23,806 nt of DNA from an uncultured Parabacteroides sp. (GTDB taxonomy: Bacteria; Bacteroidota; Bacteroidia; Bacteroidales; Tannerellaceae). The notes under the pieces were generated by a model. That model was given only the letters and a program-made list of their open reading frames with translations. It did no database searches and was not told the DNA's origin. Location of the stretch: contig NZ_CAJJWO010000079.1 of NCBI RefSeq assembly GCF_905196875.1, positions 1 through 23,806 on the forward strand. Direction: 5' to 3'. The position numbers and the translations under genes are program-made. Below are positions 23,493 through 23,806 of this stretch, piece by piece; position 1 is the stretch's first letter, and each line of letters starts with the position of its first letter.

Positions 23493-23806
23493 TTATTTGC
23501 TGACAGGTTTCTGATAGAGCTTTGTTTTACCGGGTAAAGACAAAGAAGCCGGACAGGCATCGGCTGAAACGGCACGTTTGTAATTCGGCTTGTCGCTCAT
23601 AACGAAATGCAGGGTTATACCGGATTGCACATCGTCGTAGGTCAGATACGATTTGTTATATTTCTTTCCGTTCACATACAATTCCTTGACGTACACGTTG
23701 TCTTTCGACCAGTTTTCGGTCGTCATACGGATCTCATTACCGTTGCTCATGGCAATGGTCAGTGCTTCTACACACGGCGAACCTATATTATATATATTAC
23801 TGGACG
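23493..23806 (-). CDS. Glycoside hydrolase family 92 protein, C-terminal part (cut by window edge)
   Basis: The frame is open to the right edge, so only the last 104 residues are visible. They match the C-terminal beta-sandwich of GH92 exo-alpha-mannosidases: IYNIGSPCVEALTIAM, then the strand pair NVYVKELYVNGKKYNKSYL, the DDVQSGITLHFVMSDKPN end strand, and a short tail. GH92 enzymes of Bacteroidetes remove alpha-mannose from host or yeast glycans and are usually exported. An internal Met at 23750 is not the start, because the family motif IGSP lies before it. Active-site residues are outside the window. The terminator at 23406-23439 serves this gene. Confidence 0.82.
   Translation of the reverse strand, partial: SSNIYNIGSPCVEALTIAMSNGNEIRMTTENWSKDNVYVKELYVNGKKYNKSYLTYDDVQSGITLHFVMSDKPNYKRAVSADACPASLSLPGKTKLYQKPVSK

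Noticed and set aside
23493..23750. Complete 85-aa gene starting at 23750
   Set aside because: The frame stays open to the window edge and the residues before this Met carry the GH92 IGSP motif, so it is the end of a larger gene.

Overview
The window comes from a Bacteroidota chromosome, most likely Bacteroidales and perhaps Parabacteroides or a close relative; the genus is inference. The signs are the short primary sigma factor (286 aa), promoters of the Bacteroidetes type (TAnnTTTG at -7, sometimes TTTG-like about 20 bp upstream), a pyrophosphate-dependent phosphofructokinase of the long type, an HU-like protein with an extra C-terminal domain, and the end of a family 92 glycoside hydrolase. 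No insertion sequence, phage gene, tRNA or CRISPR array was seen.

Positions 1-12200 are mostly ordinary core genes. On the minus strand lie rpoD and an HtrA/Deg periplasmic protease. Then on the plus strand come RNase P RNA (rnpB), a YihY/BrkB membrane protein and a MATE transporter joined by an ATGA overlap. A convergent riboflavin synthase (minus) is followed by a small plus-strand membrane-protein cluster, TM2 - DUF2752 - TM2, and an unrecognised 212-aa protein. Next on the minus strand are pfp (glycolysis with PPi) and a secreted DUF1349 protein, which is divergent from a DinB-like protein; the -7 boxes of this divergent pair form one perfect 16-bp palindrome.

Positions 12200-13520 hold an HU-like DNA-binding protein with a C-terminal winged-helix-like segment. 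Its leader carries four 11-bp palindromes spaced exactly 21 bp apart inside a larger inverted repeat, which looks like an operator array or a structured leader. A small MmcQ/YjbR protein follows.

Positions 13538-23400 are the most interesting part: a tightly packed six-gene plus-strand operon coding for a DUF4132 protein (1078 aa), a MoxR-type AAA+ ATPase, a DUF5682 protein with TIKI/TraB-like motifs, a VWA protein with a complete MIDAS site, a protein with two SWIM zinc fingers, and an unrecognised 94-aa protein. From memory, the first five match the uncharacterised E. coli genes yehI (molR), yehL, yehM, yehP and yehQ in the same order. The genes overlap or nearly touch, so their products are probably made together and may act as one ATP-driven assembly: AAA+ motor, VWA adaptor, putative hydrolase, zinc-finger protein and large scaffold. 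The substrate and purpose are unknown. The window ends with the C-terminal part of a minus-strand GH92 alpha-mannosidase-like gene.
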